Origin: an uncultured Bacteroides sp.
Lineage (GTDB): Bacteria; Bacteroidota; Bacteroidia; Bacteroidales; Bacteroidaceae
Reading direction: 5' to 3'
Length of the DNA: 6,871 bases
Assembly (NCBI GenBank): GCA_959606905.1
Contig: CAUHML010000162.1
Location: 1 to 6,871 of the forward strand
In this document: one piece after another, positions 1 through 6,589 of the stretch
Layout of the letters: every line of letters begins with the position of its first letter
Numbering within the stretch: the first letter of the stretch is position 1
Made by a program: the position numbers and the translations under genes
Notes under the pieces: generated by a model
What the model was told of the DNA's origin: nothing
Seen by the model: only the letters and a program-made list of their open reading frames with translations
The model's database searches: none

Positions 1-43
1 ATAAAAAAGAGATAACAACAAAGATTCACCAAAAAATATAGAG

Positions 44-60
44 ATGCATTAAACGTGCAT
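44..60. repeat. Short inverted repeat upstream of the susC-like promoter
   Basis: ATGCA (44-48) and TGCAT (56-60) form a 5-base inverted repeat around a 7-base spacer. TGCAT also occurs as a direct repeat at 45-49 and 56-60, 11 bases apart, about one helical turn. It lies about 50 bases upstream of the putative -7 element, where a regulator could bind. The arms are short, so chance is a real alternative in AT-rich DNA. Confidence 0.25.
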
Positions 61-64
61 ACTG

Positions 65-96
65 AATGAAATGAACATGTACAAAACGATTTCATT
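65..96. promoter_or_regulatory. Candidate operator: 32-base dyad upstream of the susC-like gene
   Basis: AATGAAAT (65-72) and ATTTCATT (89-96) are perfect 8-base inverted arms. The hexamer palindrome TGTACA (78-83) lies exactly between them, and both symmetries share the centre 80.5. In all, 11 of 16 mirrored positions pair. The element ends 8 bases before the putative -7 hexamer and covers the place where a Bacteroidota -33 element would be, so it is well placed to bind a dimeric activator or repressor. The regulator is not in the window and the role is inferred from symmetry and position alone. Confidence 0.45.
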
Positions 97-104
97 GATT
101 AACA

Positions 105-112
105 TACATTTG
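105..112 (+). promoter_or_regulatory. Putative Bacteroidota -7 promoter element for the susC-susD operon
   Basis: TACATTTG matches the Bacteroides -7 consensus TAnnTTTG at every fixed position. It would place transcription start near 117-121 and leave a leader of about 30 bases before the ATG at 152. No convincing -33 TTG is found 19-21 bases upstream; that stretch is occupied by the dyad at 65-96. This fits an activator-dependent or alternative-sigma promoter. The call rests on one short motif and its position. Confidence 0.5.
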
Positions 113-116
113 CAAT

Positions 117-131
117 ACATTAACCTAATGT
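117..131 (+). repeat. Small hairpin at the predicted start of the susC-like mRNA
   Basis: ACATTA (117-122) and TAATGT (126-131) are perfectly complementary around the triloop ACC. The hairpin would sit at the very 5' end of the predicted transcript, where it could protect the message, or act as DNA as a short operator. The stem has six mostly A-T pairs, so it is weak. Confidence 0.25.
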
Positions 132-151
132 CTAATTAAAAACAGAAAAGC

Positions 152-3100
152 ATGAAAAAAAACTTGATTCTATTTTTGATATTGCTTTGTAACTGTACAT
201 TCCTGTACGCCCAGCAATTCAACATCACCGGTGTAGTTACGGATAAAAAGCTCAAAGAACCTATTATTGGTGCCAGTGTCATTGTCAAAGGAACAACCTA
301 TGGAACAGTGACAGATCTTGACGGAAATTTCACATTACAAGTTTCAAAAGGAAATGTGTTGGTTATCTCTTTTATTGGATACACCACACAAGAAATTAAA
401 GTAAATGAAAATCAATTCTCGTATAACATTCAAATGTCTGAAGACACGCAAACTTTAGATGAGGTCGTTGTAGTCGGTTTCGGTACACAAAGAAAAGCTA
501 ATCTGACAGAAGCTGTAGCCACAGTAGATACCAAAGTACTAGATTCCCGCCCTGTTACCAACTTAGGCCAATCATTACAAGGTACTATTCCCGGTTTAAA
601 TTTATCTGTTGGAGGCTTAGGAGGACAATTAGGACAAACTATGGATGTGAACATCCGTGGTACAGGTACAATTTCTACAGGTTCTAAAGCTGCTACCTTA
701 GTCCTGATTGACGGTATAGAAGGTAACATGAACAACTTGAATCCAGATGATGTAGAGTCTATCTCCGTATTGAAAGATGCAGCCGCTAGCTCTATTTATG
801 GTTCACGTGCGGCATTCGGTGTTATTTTGATTACTACCAAAAAAGGTAAAGCAGGAAAAGCTAGCGTCTCTTATTCCGGAAATGCCCGTTATGCCGGTCC
901 TAACCATTTGCCGGATTTAATGAATTCCTACCAATTTGCTAACTATTTTAATGAAGGTAGTATTAACGGAGGAGGAAAAGCCATTTTTGATGAAGATACC
1001 ATGGAACGCATCCAGCAATACATGAATGGTCAAATTACAACTAGCACTATTGCCAATGCAAATGGTAACTGGCAATTCCATGAAAAAGCCAATGACAATG
1101 TAAACTGGTATAAAACTCATTACAAGTGGGCATGGTCCCAAGAGCACAACCTGAATATCAATGGCGGCAGTGACAAAAGTCAATATTACGTATCTGCCAA
1201 CTATTTGGATCAGGATGGCAACCTTCGTTACGGAAAAGATTCCTATGAACGTATTTCAACCAATGCAAAATTTAACGCACAGCCTTTTAAATGGTTGGAT
1301 ATAGAAGTCAATACTAAATATGTTTATACCAAACTAGACAACCCTCTTTATAGCGACATGAATGGACTGTTCTATCATGATGTAGTACGTATGTGGCCTA
1401 CAATGCCGTTTAAAGATCCTAACGGTTACTATATGCGCAACGGAAAATTAGGGCAACTTACTAATGGAAGCCGCTCCATCACCAGTAATAATAACGTTTA
1501 TCTGCAAGGACAACTTGTTTTTCATCCCTTGAAAAACTGGAATATATATGCAAACGTAGGATTACGCTTGATTGACCAAGTACAAAGACAGAATCTGAAT
1601 AAAGTATATGAACACAACGTAGCCGGAGAAGCATTAGAACTGGCATACGGTGGAGAATATGCGGTGGGACAAACCGGAGCCATGCAATATTGGACTAAAG
1701 CCAATCATTTAACAACCAGCCTGTACAGTGATTATTCTTTTTCATTCGATGAACATCAATTCAAAGTGATGGCAGGAGTTAATACAGAAAAATACAATAA
1801 CCGTTATCTTTCTGTGAAACGTATGGACCTCATTACCGAATCAATACCCGAAATCGGCGCTGCAACAGGTGAAGATAAAATCAATGAAGCCAGTGCCTAT
1901 ACTTGGGCTACAGCAGGCTTCTTTGGACGTATTAACTATGATTATTCTAATAAATATTTTATTGCCGGCAACTTGCGATATGACGGTTCTTCTCGCTTCC
2001 TTCGAAAAGATCGTTGGGGACTTTTCGGTTCTTTTTCTTTAGGCTGGAATATAGCGGCCGAAGATTTTTTCTCTGTAAATGAAAACATTATCAATCAATT
2101 AAAGCCTCGTGTATCTTGGGGCACACTAGGTAATCAAAATACTAAATCTTATTATCCCATGTATTTATTACAAACAGTCAAGACCAATGGAGGAAGCTGG
2201 CTAATGGGGGACTCTAAACCAACTGTTGCCGGTATGCCTGGAACCCTTAGCAGTTCATTGACTTGGGAAACAGTACAATCCTTAAATATCGGTTTTGATT
2301 TAGGAATGTTAAGAAATCGGCTTAACATAAATTTCGATTATTTTATCCGTAAAACATTGGATATGGTCGGTCCTGCTTCTGAGGTCGCTTCCATCTATGG
2401 CATCGGTATGCCAGCAAGCAATAATACAGACTTACGTACCAAAGGATGGGAAATAGCAGCCAGTTGGCGCGACAAGATAGGACAGATCAATTATAATATA
2501 GGCTTCAACATGGCAGATTCCCGCTCATTTGTTGACAAGTATCCCAATGAATCTAAATCGCTCAGCACCTATTATAAAGACCAGGAATTAGGAGCCATTT
2601 GGGGGTATGTAACCCATGGAATAGCTAAAAGTCAATCGGAAATGGATGAATGGATAAAAGATAACAATCCCTCATGGGGTTCAGGCTGGGGCGAAGGTGA
2701 TATTATGTTCAAGGATCTTAATGGAGATAAAGTAATCAACGAAGGAGCCAATACAGTAGACGATCCGGGAGACCGCAAAATTATTGGTAACTCCACCCCA
2801 CGTTTCAGGTTTGGTTTAGACTTGGGTTGTGAATGGAAAGGCATCGACTTTAGTATGTTCTGGCAAGGAGTCGCAAAACGCGATTTATGGTTGGATGGTC
2901 CTATGTTTTGGGGAATATCGGGAGGAGAATGGCAATCAACTGGTTTAAAAGAGCATTTGGATTATTATCGCCCAGAAAATACAACTTCTGTATTTGGTCC
3001 TAATACCAATGCTTATTTTCCTAAAATGTATATGAGCAAAGATATGAATCAAAAGGTACAAACCCGTTACTTACAAAACGGTGCCTATGCCCGTTTAAAA

Positions 3101-3319
3101 AATATCCAACTAGGGTATACTTTCCCGACACAAATTATCAACAAACTACATATGCAAAAATTACGTGTATATGTCAGTGCCGAGAATGTATTGACTATCA
3201 CCAGTCTACCTAGCGGTTTTGATCCAGAAACAACTTATTCAAGTTATTCTGATGGGAACTCCGGAAAAACTTATCCGCTACAAACAACTATATCTTTTGG
3301 ATTAAATGCAACATTCTAA
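152..3319 (+). CDS. SusC/RagA-like TonB-linked outer-membrane transporter
   Basis: This 1055-residue protein is a SusC-family transporter that imports oligosaccharides across the outer membrane with energy from TonB. A signal peptide spans about residues 1-20, with likely cleavage A20|Q21. A carboxypeptidase-regulatory-like domain follows (about 24-95, with GVVTD and TDLDGNF). The TonB-box/SusC signature TLDEVVVVGFGTQRK is at 101-115, and the plug domain covers about 118-233, including NIRGTG, LIDGIEG and SVLKDAAASSIYGSRAA. The rest is the beta-barrel, ending in a terminal Phe as usual for outer-membrane barrels. A calcium-site-like loop, DLNGDKVIN, starts at residue 855. Length is normal for the family and no frame damage is seen. 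The ATG at 152 is chosen because the signal peptide begins there, after an AT-rich leader without a clear Shine-Dalgarno. The partner susD-like gene starts 12 bases after the stop, so the two are surely co-transcribed. The substrate cannot be told from sequence alone; the nearby esterase and sulfatase suggest a decorated glycan. Confidence 0.97.
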   Translation: MKKNLILFLILLCNCTFLYAQQFNITGVVTDKKLKEPIIGASVIVKGTTYGTVTDLDGNFTLQVSKGNVLVISFIGYTTQEIKVNENQFSYNIQMSEDTQTLDEVVVVGFGTQRKANLTEAVATVDTKVLDSRPVTNLGQSLQGTIPGLNLSVGGLGGQLGQTMDVNIRGTGTISTGSKAATLVLIDGIEGNMNNLNPDDVESISVLKDAAASSIYGSRAAFGVILITTKKGKAGKASVSYSGNARYAGPNHLPDLMNSYQFANYFNEGSINGGGKAIFDEDTMERIQQYMNGQITTSTIANANGNWQFHEKANDNVNWYKTHYKWAWSQEHNLNINGGSDKSQYYVSANYLDQDGNLRYGKDSYERISTNAKFNAQPFKWLDIEVNTKYVYTKLDNPLYSDMNGLFYHDVVRMWPTMPFKDPNGYYMRNGKLGQLTNGSRSITSNNNVYLQGQLVFHPLKNWNIYANVGLRLIDQVQRQNLNKVYEHNVAGEALELAYGGEYAVGQTGAMQYWTKANHLTTSLYSDYSFSFDEHQFKVMAGVNTEKYNNRYLSVKRMDLITESIPEIGAATGEDKINEASAYTWATAGFFGRINYDYSNKYFIAGNLRYDGSSRFLRKDRWGLFGSFSLGWNIAAEDFFSVNENIINQLKPRVSWGTLGNQNTKSYYPMYLLQTVKTNGGSWLMGDSKPTVAGMPGTLSSSLTWETVQSLNIGFDLGMLRNRLNINFDYFIRKTLDMVGPASEVASIYGIGMPASNNTDLRTKGWEIAASWRDKIGQINYNIGFNMADSRSFVDKYPNESKSLSTYYKDQELGAIWGYVTHGIAKSQSEMDEWIKDNNPSWGSGWGEGDIMFKDLNGDKVINEGANTVDDPGDRKIIGNSTPRFRFGLDLGCEWKGIDFSMFWQGVAKRDLWLDGPMFWGISGGEWQSTGLKEHLDYYRPENTTSVFGPNTNAYFPKMYMSKDMNQKVQTRYLQNGAYARLKNIQLGYTFPTQIINKLHMQKLRVYVSAENVLTITSLPSGFDPETTYSSYSDGNSGKTYPLQTTISFGLNATF

Positions 3320-3331
3320 ATAATAAAACAT

Positions 3332-5380
3332 ATGAAAAAGATTCTATTATATACATTCATAGCCGCTGCAAGTGCTCTTGCGACCTCATGCAATGATTAT
3401 CTGGATTGCGAACCTATCACTTCTGTCAGCACCAATGTCTATCTTTATTCCGAAACAGACCTAGCTGCTTATGCTGCCAAATTTTATAATGACAGTGAAA
3501 ACGAAAACGATGACGAATATGGCAATATTCTTCCATCTCATGGTTCTGCCACTTATAATTTAGGATTATTCCAAAAAGATAATGGAACAGACGATCAAAC
3601 CGCAGACTCACCAAGTAAACTTTTCATAAAAGGACAATACCATGTCGGTGACGATGACTTATGGCATAAATATTTCCGTAAGATACGTGCAGCTAATTAC
3701 TTTATTCAAACTGTTACCGAACGATATGCCAACAGAGAAATATCCGGTAATAATGCAAATATCAAACACTATATTGGCGAGGTATATTTCTTCCGTGCTT
3801 ATATTTATCTCACAGCATTGCAGAATCTAGGTGATTTTCCTATCCTAACTGAAATATTACCGGATGATTACAATGCCATACGTGAAGCTTCCAAACGGCG
3901 TCCGCGTAATGAAGTTGCACGCTTTATCTTATCTGATTTAGATAAAGCCTACGAATATATGCTTCCCACTGCTCCCGTAAGCAATCGGTTAAACAAAGAC
4001 TGCGCTGCATTAGTAAAAAGTCGCGCAGCCCTATTTGAAGCAACATGGGAAAAATATCATAAAGGAAGTGCATTTGTTCCTGGTGGTCCCGGATGGCCTG
4101 GTGCTTCAATGGATTATTTAAAAGATTTTAGCATTGACATTGACTCTGAAATTAAATATTTTTTACAACAGGCCATAGAAGCAGCTGATATCGTAGCTCA
4201 AGGACACAATTTGCACGGAAATTATGCCTCGTTATTCAATTCTATTGATTTAAGCGGAATAGATGAAATCTTATTATGGCGTAAATACAGTGTCAACTCA
4301 GATGCCACTTCTTACCACTTTGTCGTAAGCTATTTGCAACGCAATGGCGGGGGAAACACAGGCTATACACGTTCCATGGTTAATTCTTATCTAATGTCTG
4401 ATGGCCTACCCATCTATGCCAGTACCAATTATCAAGGAGACGATACATATGAACATATCTTTACCGACAGAGATGGACGTATGGGACAAACTATTTTAAA
4501 AACAGGAGATTTGTTATCTGATGATCCAAACTTTGCCACTTGGATAAAGAAGAGTGATGGATACGGCTACTTTTACCGCCCTGAAATTTTCGAGGCCCAA
4601 AAAGAAAATAGTAATCCGACCGGATACTGTCTGCGCAAAGGATTGAATACATCCGGAGATATGCAGTCAACAAAAGAATCCTATACAGGATGCCCGATCT
4701 TCCGTGCAGCAGAAGCCTACCTGAATTATATAGAAGCTTATTACGAATTAAACGGAAATCTAGGTGGCAACTGCGATAAATACTGGAAAGCTCTTCGTGC
4801 ACGTGCCGGTATGAGTACAGACTATCAAAAGACCATAAACAATACAGACATAAGTAAAGAAAAACAAGATTGGGGAAGTTATTCTGCCGGTCAACAAATA
4901 AACACAACTCTGTACAACATCCGTCGTGAACGACGTGTCGAGTTGGTATCAGAAGGATTCCGTATGGCAGACTTAAAACGTTGGCGCGCTTTGGACCAAG
5001 TAAAAGATGTACACGTACAAGGATTTAATTTTTGGGATAGCATGTATCAACTGTATACAAACCCTCAAGCCGAAGACGCTGTAACCCCAATTCCCCAAAT
5101 AACACTTTTAGAATATGGCGTAACAGACAAGACAGCCAATATTTCAGCAAAATCCGACCCATACGCAGAAGGAAAATATTTATTACCTTATCGTAAAAAT
5201 GCTGCTAATATTGGTTTCAATGGATTAAACTGGAATACAAGCAAATACTTGTATCCTATTAGTAACAAGCAATTCCGCCTGACTACCGCTGTTCCAGGTT
5301 CTAATGAATATGAAAGTTCTACCATTTATCAAAACCCCGGATGGAGCAGAAATGATGGAACTTTACCTGAAGGTGAATAA
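3332..5380 (+). CDS. SusD/RagB-like surface glycan-binding lipoprotein
   Basis: This 682-residue protein is the SusD partner of the upstream transporter: a surface lipoprotein that closes over the SusC barrel and binds the oligosaccharide. The start MKKILLYTF leads into a lipoprotein signal ending LATSC, with the lipidated cysteine at residue 20. Acidic residues D22, D25 and E27 follow, in keeping with a surface-export signal in Bacteroidota. The N-terminal SusD-like domain carries the typical helix RAYIYLTALQNLGDFPIL (about 155-172). The C-terminal SusD/RagB domain carries YLNYIEAYYELNG and the family motif RRERRVELVSEGFR (about 531-544), followed by MADLKRW. It ends in QNPGW plus a short acidic tail. 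It is somewhat longer than many SusD proteins (about 500-600 residues), so some loops are probably enlarged. It follows the susC-like stop by 12 bases. The family is certain; the ligand is unknown. Confidence 0.97.
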   Translation: MKKILLYTFIAAASALATSCNDYLDCEPITSVSTNVYLYSETDLAAYAAKFYNDSENENDDEYGNILPSHGSATYNLGLFQKDNGTDDQTADSPSKLFIKGQYHVGDDDLWHKYFRKIRAANYFIQTVTERYANREISGNNANIKHYIGEVYFFRAYIYLTALQNLGDFPILTEILPDDYNAIREASKRRPRNEVARFILSDLDKAYEYMLPTAPVSNRLNKDCAALVKSRAALFEATWEKYHKGSAFVPGGPGWPGASMDYLKDFSIDIDSEIKYFLQQAIEAADIVAQGHNLHGNYASLFNSIDLSGIDEILLWRKYSVNSDATSYHFVVSYLQRNGGGNTGYTRSMVNSYLMSDGLPIYASTNYQGDDTYEHIFTDRDGRMGQTILKTGDLLSDDPNFATWIKKSDGYGYFYRPEIFEAQKENSNPTGYCLRKGLNTSGDMQSTKESYTGCPIFRAAEAYLNYIEAYYELNGNLGGNCDKYWKALRARAGMSTDYQKTINNTDISKEKQDWGSYSAGQQINTTLYNIRRERRVELVSEGFRMADLKRWRALDQVKDVHVQGFNFWDSMYQLYTNPQAEDAVTPIPQITLLEYGVTDKTANISAKSDPYAEGKYLLPYRKNAANIGFNGLNWNTSKYLYPISNKQFRLTTAVPGSNEYESSTIYQNPGWSRNDGTLPEGE

Positions 5381-5433
5381 ACAAACATAGAAGTTTTCAG
5401 ATAACAATGTAGAGAAACAGCCCTACAATCATT

Positions 5434-5482
5434 TATGGGAAGGAAAAGGAAAATTTCCGAAAAGTTTTCCTACCTTCCCATA
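5434..5482 (+). terminator. Strong two-part stem-loop after the susD-like gene (attenuator or 3'-end stabiliser)
   Basis: TATGGGAAGG (5434-5443) pairs perfectly with CCTTCCCATA (5473-5482). Inside, AGGAAAA (5447-5453) pairs with TTTTCCT (5465-5471), with a 3-versus-1 base internal loop between the two helices. Three further pairs (5454-5456 with 5462-5464, one of them T-G) leave the pentaloop CCGAA. It starts 54 bases after the susD-like stop. No T-run follows directly, so it is not a textbook intrinsic terminator. A role in partial termination, or in protecting the 3' end of a susCD message after processing, is inferred. Confidence 0.6.
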
Positions 5483-5484
5483 GC

Positions 5485-5505
5485 ATATTCACATTATATG
5501 AATAT
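5485..5505 (+). repeat. Second, AT-rich hairpin downstream of the susD-like gene
   Basis: ATATTCA (5485-5491) pairs with TGAATAT (5499-5505) around the 7-base loop CATTATA. CTTTGTTTTG follows, so hairpin plus T-rich tail resembles a weak intrinsic terminator. It begins two bases after the larger stem-loop and could act together with it. Its 3' arm overlaps the TATCTTTG promoter-like element. Confidence 0.35.
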
Positions 5506-5510
5506 CTTTG
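5503..5510 (+). promoter_or_regulatory. Possible -7 promoter element for the esterase-sulfatase part
   Basis: TATCTTTG matches TAnnTTTG at all fixed positions and lies 128 bases before the esterase ATG at 5638. No TTG is seen 19-21 bases upstream. A start here would give a leader of roughly 120 bases. Such 6-base matches arise by chance in AT-rich intergenic DNA, and downstream genes of a PUL are often read through from susC, so this is tentative. Apart from this motif and the two hairpins before it, I see no gene in 5381-5637. Confidence 0.3.
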
Positions 5511-5637
5511 TTTTGAAAACATAATCAATGTAGCAATAGACTATAATTACCGATATGGTGATAGTTTTATTTTCTTCTAACTACCGTTTTTTCGGTTTAT
5601 TCTTACGAACTATTCTAGGTTGAAAAATAAACATATT

Positions 5638-6441
5638 ATGAAAAGATTAATATCACTATTCTTGTTAACTTTAGGAATAATCTTACCTATCTTAGCACAG
5701 CAAAAAGAAATAGATGTCTACTTAGTAGGTGGGCAATCAAATGCAACAGGACAAGCTTATGTTAAAAATATCCCAGCCTCTTTTAAAATTGACACAAGAG
5801 TCCGAATCTATTATTCTCGTTTCCTCAACAAAGGAGAGGGCAGTGAGCAATGGAACCCTTTATGCCAAGCTTCTGAAACAAAAAATAAATTCGGAATAGA
5901 GTTAAGTTTAGGTACAAAGTTACAGTCTTTATATCCCAAGCCTCAAATTGCATTGATAAAACACGCTTTATCTGGTTCCAATCTATATCAACAATGGAAT
6001 CCGGGAAACCGTCAGAAAAATATTCGTGGCGAAGAATATATAAATTTTATAAAGACTGTAAAAGATGCTATCATCAGTTTGAAGCAACAAGGATATCGCC
6101 CTATTATTAAGGCTATGGTTTGGCAACAAGGAGAAGCAGATGCACGTGATATAGCTGGAATGGAACAGTCTCGCCAATATAGTTCGAATCTAAAGAATTT
6201 TATAGAACAAATACGAAAAGAATTTAATAGCGAAAACATGTTATTTGTATATGGAACTGTCATACCTATAGCCGCTTCTCGCTTTACAGGGCGTGAACTG
6301 GTAAGAAAAGCCCAATTTGCTGTTTCCAACAACTCAAACTCTGAGTTCTCCGTTAATAATGCGTTATTAATTCCAGCAGACGATTTACAAATGCTATATA
6401 ATGACTATCAGATTCAGCACCTAAAGATGATGTACATTTAG
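5638..6441 (+). CDS. Exported SASA-family (SGNH, CE6-like) carbohydrate esterase, frameshifted near the C-terminus
   Basis: This reads as a SASA-type (sialate O-acetylesterase/acetylxylan esterase-like) SGNH hydrolase that would remove acetyl groups from a glycan. The ATG at 5638 is preferred because MKRLISLF begins a clean signal peptide (cleavage about A20|Q21). An in-frame TTG at 5620 only adds six polar residues. Visible motifs are YLVGGQSNATG with nucleophile Ser34, GIELSLG, KHALSGSNLYQQW, and VWQQGEADA (Trp162 to Ala169) for the conserved GE-x-D block. The frame ends at TAG 6439-6441 after 267 residues, with a non-family end HLKMMYI. The family D-x-x-H block is missing from this frame but present in the -1 frame just downstream. 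As read, the product has its serine but not its Asp-His pair, so it is probably inactive. GC is low: 112 of 360 bases in six sampled 60-base rows (31%). It lies 257 bases after the susD-like gene. Acetyl specificity is inferred from the family. Confidence 0.85.
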   Translation: MKRLISLFLLTLGIILPILAQQKEIDVYLVGGQSNATGQAYVKNIPASFKIDTRVRIYYSRFLNKGEGSEQWNPLCQASETKNKFGIELSLGTKLQSLYPKPQIALIKHALSGSNLYQQWNPGNRQKNIRGEEYINFIKTVKDAIISLKQQGYRPIIKAMVWQQGEADARDIAGMEQSRQYSSNLKNFIEQIRKEFNSENMLFVYGTVIPIAASRFTGRELVRKAQFAVSNNSNSEFSVNNALLIPADDLQMLYNDYQIQHLKMMYI

Positions 6442-6506
6442 GAATATATGGCATTCTAACATTAGGTGAGCGTTTTGCTGATGCTATTTATCAACATTTA
6501 AAATAA
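6417..6506 (+). pseudogene. Displaced C-terminal tail of the esterase (-1 frame) with catalytic D-x-x-H
   Basis: Read from 6417 in the -1 frame, the sequence gives APKDDVHLGIYGILTLGERF and continues for nine residues to TAA at 6504-6506. This is the expected end of a SASA/SGNH esterase: DDVH holds the catalytic Asp (6426-6428) and His (6435-6437), followed by the usual glycine and closing helix. Joining CAG (6415-6417) to GCA (6417-6419) uses one G twice, so an ancestral CAG GCA that lost one G would restore a 289-residue protein counted from the ATG at 5638. The -1 frame is open back to the TGA at 6402-6404, so the deletion lies between about 6405 and 6438. No long homopolymer is present. 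The tail has no start of its own. Confidence 0.75.
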
Positions 6507-6520
6507 AAGTTCTTTTATTT
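6501..6520 (+). repeat. AT-rich inverted repeat at the end of the esterase tail
   Basis: AAATAAAAG (6501-6509) is the exact reverse complement of CTTTTATTT (6512-6520), separated by TT. As RNA it would form a stem of about eight A-U pairs with a four-base loop, and its 3' arm is U-rich. It overlaps the restored stop codon at 6504-6506. It may be a weak terminator or pause site; low GC makes it unstable, so coincidence is possible. Confidence 0.3.
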
Positions 6521-6553
6521 GATAATTACACAATAAAACACAATCAGTCAGGA

Positions 6554-6589
6554 ATGATGAAACCTCTATTAATCCTTTACAGATTATGA
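6554..6589 (+). other. Eleven-codon ORF overlapping the sulfatase start
   Basis: ATG at 6554 (or ATG at 6557) opens a tiny frame coding MMKPLLILYRL. Its TGA at 6587-6589 overlaps the sulfatase ATG at 6586-6588 as ATGA. That arrangement could support translational coupling or a leader peptide. It could equally be chance, since no clear ribosome-binding site or conservation can be judged here. Confidence 0.2.

Noticed and set aside
430..735. 101-codon open frame on the minus strand
   Set aside because: It is opposite the conserved TonB-box and plug region of the susC-like gene and is explained as a shadow of that coding frame.
4491..4907. 138-codon open frame on the minus strand
   Set aside because: It lies entirely opposite the susD-like C-terminal domain, which is clearly coding, and its translation shows no family motif.
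5541..5600. Small dyads such as CTAT...ATAG and ACCG-TTTTTT-CGGT before the esterase
   Set aside because: Arms of only four bases in AT-rich DNA are expected by chance, and the larger alignment is asymmetric.
5620..5637. TTG at 5620 as the esterase start
   Set aside because: It adds MKNKHI before a complete signal peptide that begins at ATG 5638. The ATG start gives a normal short charged n-region.
6012..6332. 106-codon open frame on the minus strand within the esterase
   Set aside because: The + strand reads the conserved WQQGEADA block through this part; the minus translation looks like a shadow with no recognisable domain.
6405..6441. Programmed -1 ribosomal frameshift joining the two esterase frames
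   Set aside because: The overlap lacks a good X-XXY-YYZ slippery heptamer; C-CTA-AAG fits only in its second half. No strong downstream stem is seen at the right spacing, and single-copy esterases of this family have no known need for recoding. A one-base deletion is simpler.
6507..6585. Separate promoter for the sulfatase
   Set aside because: The best candidate, TTTATTTG at 6514-6521, misses the A of TAnnTTTG and has no upstream TTG; it lies in the AT-rich inverted repeat. Read-through from the esterase is more likely.
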